From the NCBI RefSeq assembly GCF_014705655.1, contig NZ_JACXIY010000021.1, forward strand, positions 1 to 33,501: a DNA stretch of 33,501 nt. Direction: 5' to 3'. Source of the stretch: Paenibacillus arenilitoris (lineage in GTDB: Bacteria > Bacillota > Bacilli > Paenibacillales > Paenibacillaceae). Each line of letters starts with the position of its first letter. Within the stretch, counting starts at the first letter, position 1. Under the pieces are notes generated by a model. The model was not told the origin of the DNA, did no database searches, and was given only the letters and a program-made list of their open reading frames with translations. Below are positions 16,323 to 24,985 of the stretch, piece after piece. Made by a program: the position numbers and the translations under genes.

Positions 16323-17273
16323 ATGAGCAACAACAAGCACCTGCTTCCTCATTTAGGCTTTCTGGCGGTTTATCTGCTATGGGGCATTAATATCAGCTCG
16401 ATGAAAATCGGCGGCCAGGAATGGGATCCCGTCATGTTCAACGGGCTTCGTTACGCATGCATCGTCCCGATGCTCTGGCTTATGGCTTACATGTACAGCC
16501 GCCGTTCGGGAATAAGCCTTCGGATGGAAAAAAAAGATTTGGGCCTTATTCTGTTCCTCGGCGTGCTCTCCGCGGTCGGCATGGAGGTTATGCTGTCTTA
16601 CGCGCTGCAGTTCTCAAACGCGGCGAACGGCTCCGTACTCGGCCGGGGCTTCATGCCCGTGCTTACCGTCATCATCGCGCTGGCGCTCAGGGAAATCCGG
16701 GTGACCCCGCGGATTCTCATCGGATTGCCGCTTGCGTTCGCGAGCGTGATCGTCATCGTGGCCGGCGGGGGCGGGGGGCTGCATTTTGGCGGGGATACGC
16801 TGCGGGGCGATCTGCTGCTTCTCCTGCGCAGCCTCTTCGGAGCGATCTATTTGATCCTTATGAGCAGGCTGACGTCACGTTACCCGCTCATGCTGCTGAT
16901 CGCGTGGGAGATGAGCGCCGGCGCTGCCGTCCTGCTGCCTTACGTGCTCTGGAAGGGAGATGCGGCCTTCTATGCCGACATCTCGGCGACGGGCTGGACG
17001 AGCCTGGCGTATACGGCCCTGCTCGCGACCGTGGTCGGCTTCACGCTGCATAACTGGAGCCTCGCCCGCCTCGGACCGTTCAAAGCTTCCTTCTACGGCT
17101 ACATCCTTCCGATAACGGCCGCGGTTTCCGGCTATTATTTGTTGAAGGAATCGATCACGGTCTATCAAGTGCTCGGCGGGATCGGCGTGCTGGCCGCCAT
17201 GTACCTCGTGCAGCGGGACAGGCAGCAGAAGAGCGTGCAGACGGCGAGCAGAGAGGCGGGCAGGGAGGCTTGA
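16323..17273 (+). CDS. DMT-superfamily transporter (EamA family)
   Basis: 316 residues, ten hydrophobic segments in two EamA repeats; the first is LGFLAVYLLWGINISSMKIG, and the second repeat begins around GDLLLLLRSLFGAIYLILMS. The likely role is export of an organic solute. The ATG at 16323 follows AGGAAAGG. The open frame extends far upstream to 15555, but that part is antisense to the reductase and not coding. It is unrelated in detail to the DMT protein at 3433. The divergent reductase and the shared dyad suggest joint induction: one gene modifies and the other expels a compound (inference). Confidence 0.85.
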   Translation: MSNNKHLLPHLGFLAVYLLWGINISSMKIGGQEWDPVMFNGLRYACIVPMLWLMAYMYSRRSGISLRMEKKDLGLILFLGVLSAVGMEVMLSYALQFSNAANGSVLGRGFMPVLTVIIALALREIRVTPRILIGLPLAFASVIVIVAGGGGGLHFGGDTLRGDLLLLLRSLFGAIYLILMSRLTSRYPLMLLIAWEMSAGAAVLLPYVLWKGDAAFYADISATGWTSLAYTALLATVVGFTLHNWSLARLGPFKASFYGYILPITAAVSGYYLLKESITVYQVLGGIGVLAAMYLVQRDRQQKSVQTASREAGREA

Positions 17274-17294
17274 GGGCCATTTCATCGGCAAAAA

Positions 17295-17340
17295 GGGGTC
17301 GTCCCCAAAAAGCGGTTCGAACTGCTTTCGGGGACGACCC
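17295..17340 (+). terminator. Long nested hairpin terminator
   Basis: GGGTCGTCCCC (17296-17306) pairs perfectly with GGGGACGACCC (17330-17340). The 23-base loop itself folds around GTTCGAAC. An A-run precedes and TATTT follows. It ends the DMT transcript, 23 bases after its stop. Confidence 0.75.
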
Positions 17341-17442
17341 TATTTGGTTGGCGCAAGCAGTTGCCGGGCGGTCCCTGCTATGAGGATGAATAATCGTGGG
17401 AAGGGTTAGCGAGAGACATCGCTAATTAGTGAGGCATTCTTT

Positions 17443-18297
17443 CGTCCGGATGAAGGAGTGAGGCAAATTCACTAAATAGTGAGGCGTTCCTCACTTTTTT
17501 CGTTGTCGGCGCAGGGCTCGGAACAAACAATGAGGCAAACCTCACTCCCCGTGAAGCTACCTTCACGGATAATGAGGTTAGCTTCATTAAATCGCCAATG
17601 TTACTCAAATTCCTCGAGAATAGTGAGGCTAAGCTCATAAATTAGTGAGGTTGTCTCATTAATGCTCCAAGGTGCCTCACAAAGGCTCCCATATCCTGAA
17701 ATTTCAGCGTCCTCAATTCGCAATCTGCGTAGCGTCCGGATGAAGGAGTGAGGCAAATTCACTAAATAGTGAGGCGTTCCTCACTTTTTTCGTTGTTCGC
17801 GCAGGGCTCGGAACAAACAATGAGGCAAACCTCACTCCCCGTGAAGCTACCTTCACGGATAATGAGGTTAGCCTCATTAAATCGCCAATGTTACTCAAAT
17901 TCCTCGAGAATAGTGAGGCTAAGCTCATAAATTAGTGAGGTTGTCTCATTAATGCTCCAAGGTGCTTCACTAAGGCTCCAGTATCCTGAAATTTCAGCGT
18001 CCTCAACTCGCAATCTGCGTAGCGTCCGGATGAAGGAGTGAGGCAAATTCACTAAATAGTGAGGCGTTCCTCACTTTTTTCGTTGTTCGCGCAGGGCTCG
18101 GAACAAACAATGAGGCAAACCTCACTCCCCGTGAAGCTACCTTCACGGATAATGAGGTTAGCCTCATTAAATCGCCAATGTTACTCGAATTCCTCGAGAA
18201 TAGTGAGCTTAAGCTCATAAATTAGTGAGGTTGCCTCATTAAATGTTCCAAGGTGCCTCACTAAGGCTCCAGTATCCTAACATTTCAGCGCCCTCAA
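17443..18297. repeat. Three tandem 290-bp repeats built from TGAGG/CCTCA words
   Basis: Units begin at 17443, 17733 and 18023, exactly 290 bases apart and nearly identical (a few substitutions, one inserted base in the third unit, which ends about 18297). Each unit holds roughly ten (A/G)TGAGG or CCTCA(C/T) words about 25 bases apart. Many are paired as small hairpins: AGTGAGG-4-CCTCACT, CCGTGAAG-4-CTTCACGG, AATGAGG-3/4-CCTCATT. A further partial word (TTAGTGAGGC) precedes the first unit at about 17426. Three antisense frames of about 70 codons occur once per unit but have no ribosome sites and, because 290 is not a multiple of 3, fall in different frames; I do not call them genes. The whole gene-free stretch 17341-18366 contains nothing else recognisable apart from a small CTCCGC-3-GCGGAG hairpin at 18345-18359. 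Confidence 0.92.
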
Positions 18298-18366
18298 AGC
18301 TCCGTGCCTCCGACAATATAGCGCTTCCCCTCGCAATCAGGAGGCTCCGCAGCGCGGAGACGAGGC

Positions 18367-19254
18367 TCAACGCCGCTTGCCGGAAGCGGTCCAGTGCGCC
18401 GGGCGGGCGAACGACGGCGGCAGCTTCGTATCCGCGTCGCCTTTGGCCGCGTTCAGCTGGGCTTGGGTCAGGAACAGGCAATCGGCGAGGTTCGCGCCCC
18501 GAATGTCCGCATCCCGGAAATCGGCCCCGATAAGGTCGGCGAACCGAAGGTCGGCGCCCCTCAGGTCGGCGGCGATAAGGTAAGCGCCCCGCAGGTTGGC
18601 ATACCTGAAGTCGGCGCCTTCGAGCTTGGCGCCGATAAGGTCGGCTCCGCGGCCGGCTTTTTTGTGGCGGACCGGCTGCCCTGCATGCTTGCGGCGCGCG
18701 TCCTCCCGCACGAGCTCGCTCGTCTGCAGGAGCAGGACGTTGACCTCCGCGCGGTGCGCCGCCACGTCCAGCCCGAGGAGCTCTTCGGCGTTTAGGCGGG
18801 TGAGACGGACGATCTGCTCGAGCTTCTCGCGCAGCTCGCCGTGAATCGAACGGGCCGGCTGCCGCGACAGCGCCTCGGTCAAGTACCAGAGCAGCTCGTG
18901 CAGCTGCCACATGACGGGGAATACCTCGAACATTTGCTTCGCGGTGCCCGGCGTCTGCCGCCAGTCCCGTCCGGCGTAAGTAACCTGCGACACGGCCTGC
19001 CCCGCGCCGAAGCAGTCGTAGACGGTGCAGCCGCGGAAGCCCAGCTGCCGCAGACTGCCGTGAACGCCACAGCGGAAATCCTCCCGGAGATTGCCGCACG
19101 GCTGTCCGGCCGCTTTGTCGGCGGCGAAGTCGGCCGAAGCCGCGAACGGCAGCGCGACGCAGCACAGACCGAAGCAGCTCTCGCAATCGGCCTGCAGACT
19201 GCCGCGGTTCAAAGGGATCGATTCGTTGTGATGATAGTCGCGATTCTCGGACAC
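18367..19254 (-). CDS. Cys-rich protein with C-terminal pentapeptide repeats
   Basis: 295 residues. The N-terminal third is Cys-rich (CESCFGLCCVALPF, then GQPCGNL, FRCGVH and CTVYDCFGAGQ, about residues 24-85), suggesting a bound metal or Fe-S cluster. A helical middle follows, and then about a dozen pentapeptide repeats of the A(D/N)LxG type (about residues 205-265; for example GADLIGAKLEGADFRYANLRGA), which fold as a right-handed quadrilateral helix. This two-part architecture recurs in Bacillota and actinobacteria, but no function is established to my knowledge. It starts with GTG at 19254 after AGAAGGAG. No operon partner; the 290-bp repeats lie directly downstream. Confidence 0.8.
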   Translation of the reverse strand: MSENRDYHHNESIPLNRGSLQADCESCFGLCCVALPFAASADFAADKAAGQPCGNLREDFRCGVHGSLRQLGFRGCTVYDCFGAGQAVSQVTYAGRDWRQTPGTAKQMFEVFPVMWQLHELLWYLTEALSRQPARSIHGELREKLEQIVRLTRLNAEELLGLDVAAHRAEVNVLLLQTSELVREDARRKHAGQPVRHKKAGRGADLIGAKLEGADFRYANLRGAYLIAADLRGADLRFADLIGADFRDADIRGANLADCLFLTQAQLNAAKGDADTKLPPSFARPAHWTASGKRR

Positions 19255-19512
19255 GTCTTCATAAACTCCTTCTGCTCGGTGCGAATGTACGCTAACCGCG
19301 TTTCATTTCCGTGCATTGTAATCCCTTTATGGTAATACGCCGCCACGGCCGCTGGCAAGCATCGAAGTACGGCCCGTCGGACGCAAGCGATAGCTCCGCG
19401 AAGCCTGTCCTCCAAGCGTTAACGAAAAGACTGGATTTTTTGAAGACGTAATCGCCTCCGGATCTTCTTCTCGTAAATAGACGGCTGCGGCGCCGAAAAG
19501 TTACCGCTGGCG

Positions 19513-19541
19513 TTGACTTCCAATTAGTAGATTTGTAGACT
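19513..19541 (+). promoter_or_regulatory. Promoter of the GNAT gene
   Basis: TTGACT (19513-19518) and TAGACT (19536-19541) are separated by exactly 17 bases, 34 bases before the ATG at 19575. The rest of the divergent intergenic stretch 19255-19512 shows no gene; it should also hold the promoter of the leftward pentapeptide gene, for which no clear pair of boxes was found. Confidence 0.55.
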
Positions 19542-19574
19542 GACGTTAAAAGATGGACAGGGAGGGGACGAAGC

Positions 19575-20045
19575 ATGCGCATCCGACATGCGGCAAGCGG
19601 CGATTATTACGAGATTTCCCCGCTATTGGACCGGTGGTGGGGCGGACGGCCCATCTCGGGGCTGCTGCCGAAACTGTTTTTTGACCATTTCAACGACACG
19701 AGCTTCGTGGCGGAGGAGGACGGCGTAACGGTTGGCTTCTTGATCGGGTTTTTGTCGCAAAGCAGCCGGGACGAGGCGTACATTCATTTCGTGGGGGTCC
19801 ATCCCGATTACCGGAAGCGCCGGATCGGCAGAACGCTGTATGAACGATTTTTTGACGAGATGAAGCGGCATGGCCGTACGATCGTCCGCTGTATCACATC
19901 GCCCGTTAACCGAACGTCGATTGCCTACCATACCGCGATGGGCTTTCAAATCGTGCGGGGGGACGGGATCGCGGACGGCGTCTCCGTGCATTCGAATTAT
20001 GACGGCCCCGGACAAGACCGGGTATTGTTTGCCAAAAGGATATGA
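19575..20045 (+). CDS. GNAT-family N-acetyltransferase
   Basis: 156 residues with the standard GNAT order: an N-terminal strand-helix (MRIRHAASGDYYEISPLL), acceptor-site region WGGRPISGLLPKLFF, and the acetyl-CoA pyrophosphate-binding motif VGVHPDYRKRRIGRTLYERF (about residues 74-93), followed by YHTAMGFQIV. It acetylates a small amine or protein N-terminus; the substrate is unknown. GGGAGGGG precedes the ATG. It is monocistronic, with its own promoter, and lies just upstream of the siderophore operon without evident link. Confidence 0.85.
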   Translation: MRIRHAASGDYYEISPLLDRWWGGRPISGLLPKLFFDHFNDTSFVAEEDGVTVGFLIGFLSQSSRDEAYIHFVGVHPDYRKRRIGRTLYERFFDEMKRHGRTIVRCITSPVNRTSIAYHTAMGFQIVRGDGIADGVSVHSNYDGPGQDRVLFAKRI

Positions 20046-20070
20046 TCATGCGCATAAGCTGTCTCGTCAG

Positions 20071-20110
20071 GGAGGAATTCCGGATTTCCCTCAGGCGAGG
20101 CCGTTTTTTT
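20071..20110 (+). terminator. Possible terminator of the GNAT gene
   Basis: Overlapping small hairpins (AGGGA-n-TCCCT at about 20070-20091; CCTC-AGGC-GAGG at 20089-20100) are followed by seven T at 20104-20110. The stems are short, so this is tentative. The following stretch up to the Fur box (20111-20285) shows no convincing gene. Confidence 0.4.
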
Positions 20111-20285
20111 GCGTTCGGCGATCGTTACAGCCTCGCATTGCTCGCTGAATCGGGCAGGAGCGCGGACGTTGCGTGGAACCCGGGAGCTAATCCGGGCAGG
20201 AGCAGGAGGGTCGCGGAAAGCGGGGGCTTATCTTTTATGGCGCAAATCGTTGATGCCGCGAAATAAAACGGGACAAAAAGCTACA

Positions 20286-20334
20286 TGGACGGAACGGGAA
20301 TCGGCTTTTAATATTGATAATGAAAATCATTATT
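20286..20334 (+). promoter_or_regulatory. Fur box and promoter of the siderophore operon
   Basis: Positions 20316-20334 match the 19-bp Fur consensus GATAATGATAATCATTATC at 17 of 19 positions. A possible promoter is TGGACG (20286-20291), a 17-base spacer and TAATAT (20309-20314), which puts the Fur box over the transcription start. An alternative (TTGATA 20314, TAAATT 20337) would start the transcript inside the ribosome site and is less likely. Iron-loaded Fur should thus silence the whole 20362-31718 operon. GAGGTGA (20344-20350) is the ribosome site of the first gene. Confidence 0.85.
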
Positions 20335-20361
20335 AATAAATTCGAGGTGATCGAATAACAG

Positions 20362-22149
20362 ATGAGCGCCATTCACTTAACGTCCGTGGAGGATATGATC
20401 CACTCTCATACGTATGCGAAGGCGAGACGGCGCGTACTCGTTCAACTGATCGAAGCGCTGCTGTACGAGCGGCTGGCGGCGTTTACGATGAACGAGGCGG
20501 CCGAGCGGGAAGGAGAGGAAATCAGAATCGAGGGACGCGATGCCGGAGGCGCTCCGGTCTTCTACGTCTGCGAAGGAAGGCGGACCGCGAGCTTCGGGAG
20601 AATCCGGCTCTCCGGCGGGCCTATTATGCGGGTGCATGAAGGCGAGGTCGAAGAAGCGAAGGATCCGGCTCTCCTGCTCGTCGAGATCGCGCGCGTGCGG
20701 GAGGCTCCGTCCGGCCCGCTTGCCGTATTCGCCCGGGAAATCGAGCAGACGCTGCTGAAGGAAGCCGCCGCGCTCCATTGGCGAGGCAGGCAAGGGGAGG
20801 CGCGGAGAGGGGAGCGCGGCCACGACGATCTGGAAGGTGACGTCATCGAGGCGCATCCGTATCATCCGTGCTTCAAATCCCGAATCGGGTTTACGCTGGC
20901 GGATAACGAGGCGTACGGCCCGGAATTCCATCCCCGGATCAAGCTGCTCTGGTTGGCCGTCCGGAAGGAGGATATGGAGGTTGCCGCTTCCGGGGACGCC
21001 GATTGGGAGCGCATCATCCGGGAAGACGTAGGGGAGGCGGCGTACGCGCTCTTCGAAGAACGGTTGGCCGCGCGGAGCCTCGACCCTTCCGGCTTTGCTT
21101 TCGTTCCGGTTCATCCATGGCAGTGGCGCGAGCAGGTCGCGTCTGTCTTTTACCGGGAGCTGGCGGCGGGCCGCATCGTGGAATTAGGCGAAGGCGAAGC
21201 GCTCTATTCGCCCCAGCAATCGATCCGTTCGCTCGCGAACCGGTCCGATCCGGCCAAGCTGACGGTGAAGCTGTCGCTCGGCATCCGGAACACCTCTTCG
21301 CTGCGCACGATAAGCCCGAGGCATGCCAGGAACGGTCCGGCCACGAGCGATCGGCTGTCCGCCATCGTGCGGGGCGACGAGTATTTGCGGGATAAGCTCG
21401 GCCTCGTTCTGCTTAAGGAAAGGCTGGGCATGTCCTACCGCTACGAGCTGCTGCCGGAGCCGGTTCGGGCAGCAGCGACCGGCTCGCTCGGCGCGATCTG
21501 GCGCGACAGCATCCACCGCTGCCTGGCGGTAGGCGAGGAAGCCGTACCGTTCACCGCCCTATGCCATGTCGGGGAGAACGGGCGACCCTACATCGACCGC
21601 TGGTTGAAGTCGGCCGGCCTCGCCGAATGGCTGAAGCGGCTGCTCGACGTTACGCTTCGGCCGGTGCTTCACCTGCTGTTCGCGCACGGCGTCGCGCTGG
21701 AGTCGCACGCGCAGAACTTGACGCTCATACACCGGAACGGCGCGCCCGTCCGGCTGGCGGCGAAGGATTTCTCGGGCGGCGTGCTGTTCTATAACGGAGA
21801 GGCCGCGGATCCGGCTCTGCCGGAAACGGATCAAAAAGGCGAGGTGCGCGACGTGGTCCATAACGCGCTCTTCTTCATGAACCTGGCGGAGCTCGCCCGT
21901 CTGCTCGACAAGCACTACGGGTGGCCCGAGGAGCGCTTCTGGCAGGCGACGGCCGAAGCCGTTCGGCGGTACGAGCGGGATTTTCCCGAGCTGCGGCAGG
22001 AATTCGCCGCGTACGATCTGTTCGGGGAGAAGGTGTTCGTCGGCCTGCTGGCGGCGCGGCGAATGCGCGGCGAGAGCGGCCCGCGCGATCACTGGGTAAG
22101 CAATGCGCTTTACGATTACAGGCATCGCCGAGAGGGGGAGCCGTCATGA
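20362..22149 (+). CDS. NIS siderophore synthetase, IucA/IucC family (first of a tandem pair)
   Basis: 595 residues, the usual length for the family. The N-terminal IucA/IucC domain shows the ATP-binding motif AHPYHPCFKSRIGF (about residues 163-177), VPVHPWQW (about 250-257) and SPQQSIRSLANR. The C-terminal FhuF-like domain has HGVALESHAQN (about 442-452). These enzymes adenylate a carboxylate (citrate, its amide or 2-oxoglutarate) and join it to an amine in the cytosol. In staphyloferrin B synthesis three such enzymes (SbnC, SbnE, SbnF) act in order. The motif set suggests the same subtype as the following gene; which substrate it takes cannot be read reliably. It is the first gene after the Fur box, and its stop overlaps the next start by 4 bases. 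Confidence 0.9.
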   Translation: MSAIHLTSVEDMIHSHTYAKARRRVLVQLIEALLYERLAAFTMNEAAEREGEEIRIEGRDAGGAPVFYVCEGRRTASFGRIRLSGGPIMRVHEGEVEEAKDPALLLVEIARVREAPSGPLAVFAREIEQTLLKEAAALHWRGRQGEARRGERGHDDLEGDVIEAHPYHPCFKSRIGFTLADNEAYGPEFHPRIKLLWLAVRKEDMEVAASGDADWERIIREDVGEAAYALFEERLAARSLDPSGFAFVPVHPWQWREQVASVFYRELAAGRIVELGEGEALYSPQQSIRSLANRSDPAKLTVKLSLGIRNTSSLRTISPRHARNGPATSDRLSAIVRGDEYLRDKLGLVLLKERLGMSYRYELLPEPVRAAATGSLGAIWRDSIHRCLAVGEEAVPFTALCHVGENGRPYIDRWLKSAGLAEWLKRLLDVTLRPVLHLLFAHGVALESHAQNLTLIHRNGAPVRLAAKDFSGGVLFYNGEAADPALPETDQKGEVRDVVHNALFFMNLAELARLLDKHYGWPEERFWQATAEAVRRYERDFPELRQEFAAYDLFGEKVFVGLLAARRMRGESGPRDHWVSNALYDYRHRREGEPS

Positions 22150-23975
22150 CGGCAACGGAAATCGAAAACGCGCCGCCCGGGTTAGCGGCCATTATGGGCT
22201 CGCCGGCCTACGCGGCGGCGAGACGGCGCGTGTTCAAGCAATTGACGGAGGCGCTGCTGTACGAGGACATGGTCGCCTGCCGGAGACGCCCGGTTGACGG
22301 AGGCGCGGAGGAAATTACGATTACGGGCGCCGACCGGGCGGGCGATCCCGTCCGGTACGTATGCGAAGGGAGGCTTAAGCTGAGCTTCGGGAAGTTCAAG
22401 CTGACGCCGCGTCCGGTTAGAAGGGTGAGCGGCGGCGAGGAAAGCGAGGCGGAGGACGTCGCGCTTTTCCTGCAGGAAATTTGGGGAGCGATGGTCGAGG
22501 AGCCGCGGCATATCGCCGCGTTCGTCCGCGAGCTGGAACAGACGCTGCTCAAGGACGCGGCGGCCCGTTACGATCGTCTCGTCCGTCCCGTCGGCAAGAG
22601 ACGGAAGCTGGAGGAGCTCGAGGGCGACGTGCTCGAGGCTCATCCTTATCATCCCTGCTTCAAATCGCGCATCGGCTTCAACCTGGCCGACAACGAGCGG
22701 TACGGCCCCGAGTTCCATCCGCAGTTCAAGCTGCTGTGGCTGGCCGTCCGCCGGGAGGACGCCGTGTTCGCGCTGTCGGCGCATACGTCCTGGGAGGAGC
22801 ACATGACGCGGGAGCTCGGCGAAGCCGTCTTCGCGCGGTTCCGGGAGAAGCTGGCCCTGCTGGGCCGCGAGCCGGACGCCTTCGTCTTCGTGCCCGTGCA
22901 TCCGTGGCAATGGGAGCATAAGGTCGCTTCCCTGTTCTACCGGTTTATCGCGGACGGCCGGATGGTCGTCTTGGGCGAAGGGGAAGACGAGTATTCGCCC
23001 CAGCAATCGATCCGGACGCTGTCGAACCGCACGAGTCCGTTGAAGGATAACGTCAAAACCGCGATCAGCATCGTTAACACGTCCGCGGTCCGGATTCTCG
23101 GCACCCATCACGTGACGAACGGGCCGATTCTGTCCGACTGGCTGGAGGCAATCGTGGAAGGCGACCGCTACTTTCGGGAGCGGGCGAGGCTGATTCTGCT
23201 GAAGGAGCATGCCGGCGTTTCGTTCCGGTACGAATTGCTGCCGGAGCCGGTCAGGGAAGACGGGTACGGGACGCTCGGCGCGATCTGGCGGGAAAGCGTC
23301 CACCGGCATTTGGAGGAGGGCGAGGAGGCGGTTCCCTTCACGGTGCTGTGCCATATCGGCGCGGACGGCCGTCCTTTTATCCATAACTGGGTCAAGAAGG
23401 AAGGGCTGGAGAAGTGGCTGAACCGCCTTCTGGCCGTCAGCATCCATCCGCTCGTCCACCTGCTGCTCGCGCACGGGGTCGCGATGGAGTCGCACGGGCA
23501 AAATTTGGTGCTGATCGCAAGGAACGGACGGCCGGAGCGAATCGCGGTCCGGGATCTTCCCGGCGGCGTCCGGTTCTATACGAGAAGCGAGGGAGAGCGT
23601 GCTCGCCTCGCGGGCCTGCGCGACTCCGATCCGCTTCATCCGAACAGCTACAGCACGTCGCCGATGGAGACGGACAACGTGAACAAAATTCGCAATTTTC
23701 TGATGGATTCCTTTTTTCAAATTATGCTAGCTGAATTATGTCTCGTGCTGGAGGAGTACTACGGGCTTAAGGAGAGCGCCTTCTGGCGGGCGGCGGCCGA
23801 GCAGATTCATAGCTATTTGCGTCAATTCGGCCAGGGCGAACCGCCGCCGTACGACTTGTTCGCGGAGACGATCGACGTCGGCCAGCTGACGAGGCGCCGG
23901 TTGTTCGGCGAGCACGTTATCCGCAATCACGCGGTGGCCAATCCATTATTCCATTTGAGAGAAACGGGAGTGTGA
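22146..23975 (+). CDS. NIS siderophore synthetase, IucA/IucC family (second of a tandem pair)
   Basis: 609 residues, clearly paralogous to the preceding synthetase along its whole length: both carry AHPYHPCFKSRIGF (here about residues 166-179), VPVHPWQW (about 250), the SPQQSIR stretch and HGVAMESHGQN (about 442). It has an insertion before the last helical region (SDPLHPNSYSTSPMETDNVNK, about 495-515) that the first copy lacks. Starts at the ATGA overlap (22146-22149); the open frame upstream to 21921 overlaps the first synthetase in another frame and is not coding. The predicted role is a second condensation step in the same siderophore. Its end overlaps the sbnA start as GTGA. Confidence 0.9.
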   Translation: MTATEIENAPPGLAAIMGSPAYAAARRRVFKQLTEALLYEDMVACRRRPVDGGAEEITITGADRAGDPVRYVCEGRLKLSFGKFKLTPRPVRRVSGGEESEAEDVALFLQEIWGAMVEEPRHIAAFVRELEQTLLKDAAARYDRLVRPVGKRRKLEELEGDVLEAHPYHPCFKSRIGFNLADNERYGPEFHPQFKLLWLAVRREDAVFALSAHTSWEEHMTRELGEAVFARFREKLALLGREPDAFVFVPVHPWQWEHKVASLFYRFIADGRMVVLGEGEDEYSPQQSIRTLSNRTSPLKDNVKTAISIVNTSAVRILGTHHVTNGPILSDWLEAIVEGDRYFRERARLILLKEHAGVSFRYELLPEPVREDGYGTLGAIWRESVHRHLEEGEEAVPFTVLCHIGADGRPFIHNWVKKEGLEKWLNRLLAVSIHPLVHLLLAHGVAMESHGQNLVLIARNGRPERIAVRDLPGGVRFYTRSEGERARLAGLRDSDPLHPNSYSTSPMETDNVNKIRNFLMDSFFQIMLAELCLVLEEYYGLKESAFWRAAAEQIHSYLRQFGQGEPPPYDLFAETIDVGQLTRRRLFGEHVIRNHAVANPLFHLRETGV

Positions 23976-24985
23976 TCAGCTTGCAGGCAAATACTGTCCG
24001 GTTGGAAGACGCGGCCGCCGAGGCGCTGTCCTCGGTCGTGGAATGCGTCGGCGGCACGCCGCTCGTGCAATTGAAGCGTTTGTTTCCCGATTCGGGCGTC
24101 CGGCTGTTCGCCAAGCTCGAGATGATGAATCCGGGAGGCAGCATGAAGGACCGCTCGGCGCTGTTCATGATCGAGCAGGGCATCAAGAACGGCCTGATCG
24201 GGCCCGGGACGCATTTGATCGAAAGCACCTCCGGCAATCTCGGCATCGGCCTCGCCATGGTGGCGAAGATCAAAGGGCTGAAGCTGACGTGCGTCGTCGA
24301 TCCGAAGATCGCGAAGACGAATCTTCAGATTATGAAAAACATGGGCGCGAACATCGACATGGTGACGGAGAAGGACGAGCTCGGCGGCTACCTGAACACC
24401 CGGATCAAGCGGGTGAACGAACTGCTGGCATCGACGCCGGATTCGTACTGGATCAATCAGTATGCGAACGAATGGAATTGGCAGGCTTATTATTCCACGG
24501 CGGCGCGCGAGATCGTGGACCAGATGAGCGGGCCGATCGACTGCCTCGTCTGCGCGGTCAGCACGACGGGCAGCATATTGGGCTTCTCCCGGCGCCTGCG
24601 GGAGTCGAACCCGAACTTGAAGGTGATCGCCGTCGACGCGGCGGGATCGGTCATCTTCGGCGGGCAGCCCGGCGCGAGGGAAATTCCCGGCATCGGGGCG
24701 AGCCGGGTGCCCGAGCTGCTCAGCCCGGACGAAATTCACGAGGTCGCGTACGTGAACGATTTGGAATCGGCGGAAGGCTGCAGGGAGCTGCTCGCCCGGG
24801 AAGGGATATTCGCCGGAGGCTCCTCGGGCTCGATCGTTGCCGCGCTTCGCAAGCTGCTGCCGTCCTTCCGGCCGTCCTCGACCGTCGTGACGGTATTCCC
24901 CGACAGAGGTGACCGGTACATGGACACGGTATACGACGAGCAATGGGTCAACAAATTGAAAGAAAACGGAGGATCGCCCGTATGA
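23972..24985 (+). CDS. sbnA: SbnA-type PLP-dependent synthase for 2,3-diaminopropionate
   Basis: About 337 residues of the cysteine-synthase fold. The PLP lysine is in NPGGSMKDRS (about residue 59), the phosphate/carboxylate loop is STSGNLGIGLA, and the cofactor-holding SGSIVAAL lies near the C-terminus. SbnA of Staphylococcus aureus joins O-phospho-L-serine and L-glutamate to N-(1-amino-1-carboxyl-2-ethyl)-glutamate, which SbnB then cleaves to L-2,3-diaminopropionate. The adjacent sbnB-like gene makes this assignment strong. The start is either GTG at 23972 (GTGA overlap with the previous stop) or TTG at 23981, which has a better-spaced GGGAG. Confidence 0.9.
   Translation: MISLQANTVRLEDAAAEALSSVVECVGGTPLVQLKRLFPDSGVRLFAKLEMMNPGGSMKDRSALFMIEQGIKNGLIGPGTHLIESTSGNLGIGLAMVAKIKGLKLTCVVDPKIAKTNLQIMKNMGANIDMVTEKDELGGYLNTRIKRVNELLASTPDSYWINQYANEWNWQAYYSTAAREIVDQMSGPIDCLVCAVSTTGSILGFSRRLRESNPNLKVIAVDAAGSVIFGGQPGAREIPGIGASRVPELLSPDEIHEVAYVNDLESAEGCRELLAREGIFAGGSSGSIVAALRKLLPSFRPSSTVVTVFPDRGDRYMDTVYDEQWVNKLKENGGSPV

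Noticed and set aside
17426..18218. Three near-identical antisense reading frames of about 70 codons, one per 290-bp repeat unit
   Set aside because: They have no ribosome sites, lie in different frames because 290 is not divisible by 3, and their repetitive composition (SLFS, ASLF) follows from the TGAGG/CCTCA words. Repeat by-products rather than genes.
17443..18297. CRISPR array
   Set aside because: The repeated unit is 290 bases with no unique spacers; the short words inside occur in both orientations and vary, unlike CRISPR direct repeats.
19209..19582. Minus-strand frames in the gap between the pentapeptide and GNAT genes
   Set aside because: They overlap the GNAT promoter and pentapeptide start, have no ribosome site and no recognisable sequence.
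20042..20266. Small plus-strand frame overlapping the GNAT stop, in front of the siderophore operon
   Set aside because: No ribosome site, no recognisable domain, and it runs through the likely terminator with its run of seven T.
22182..23720. 512-codon antisense frame opposite the second synthetase
   Set aside because: Same kind of high-GC shadow; the sense strand encodes a clear IucA/IucC protein.
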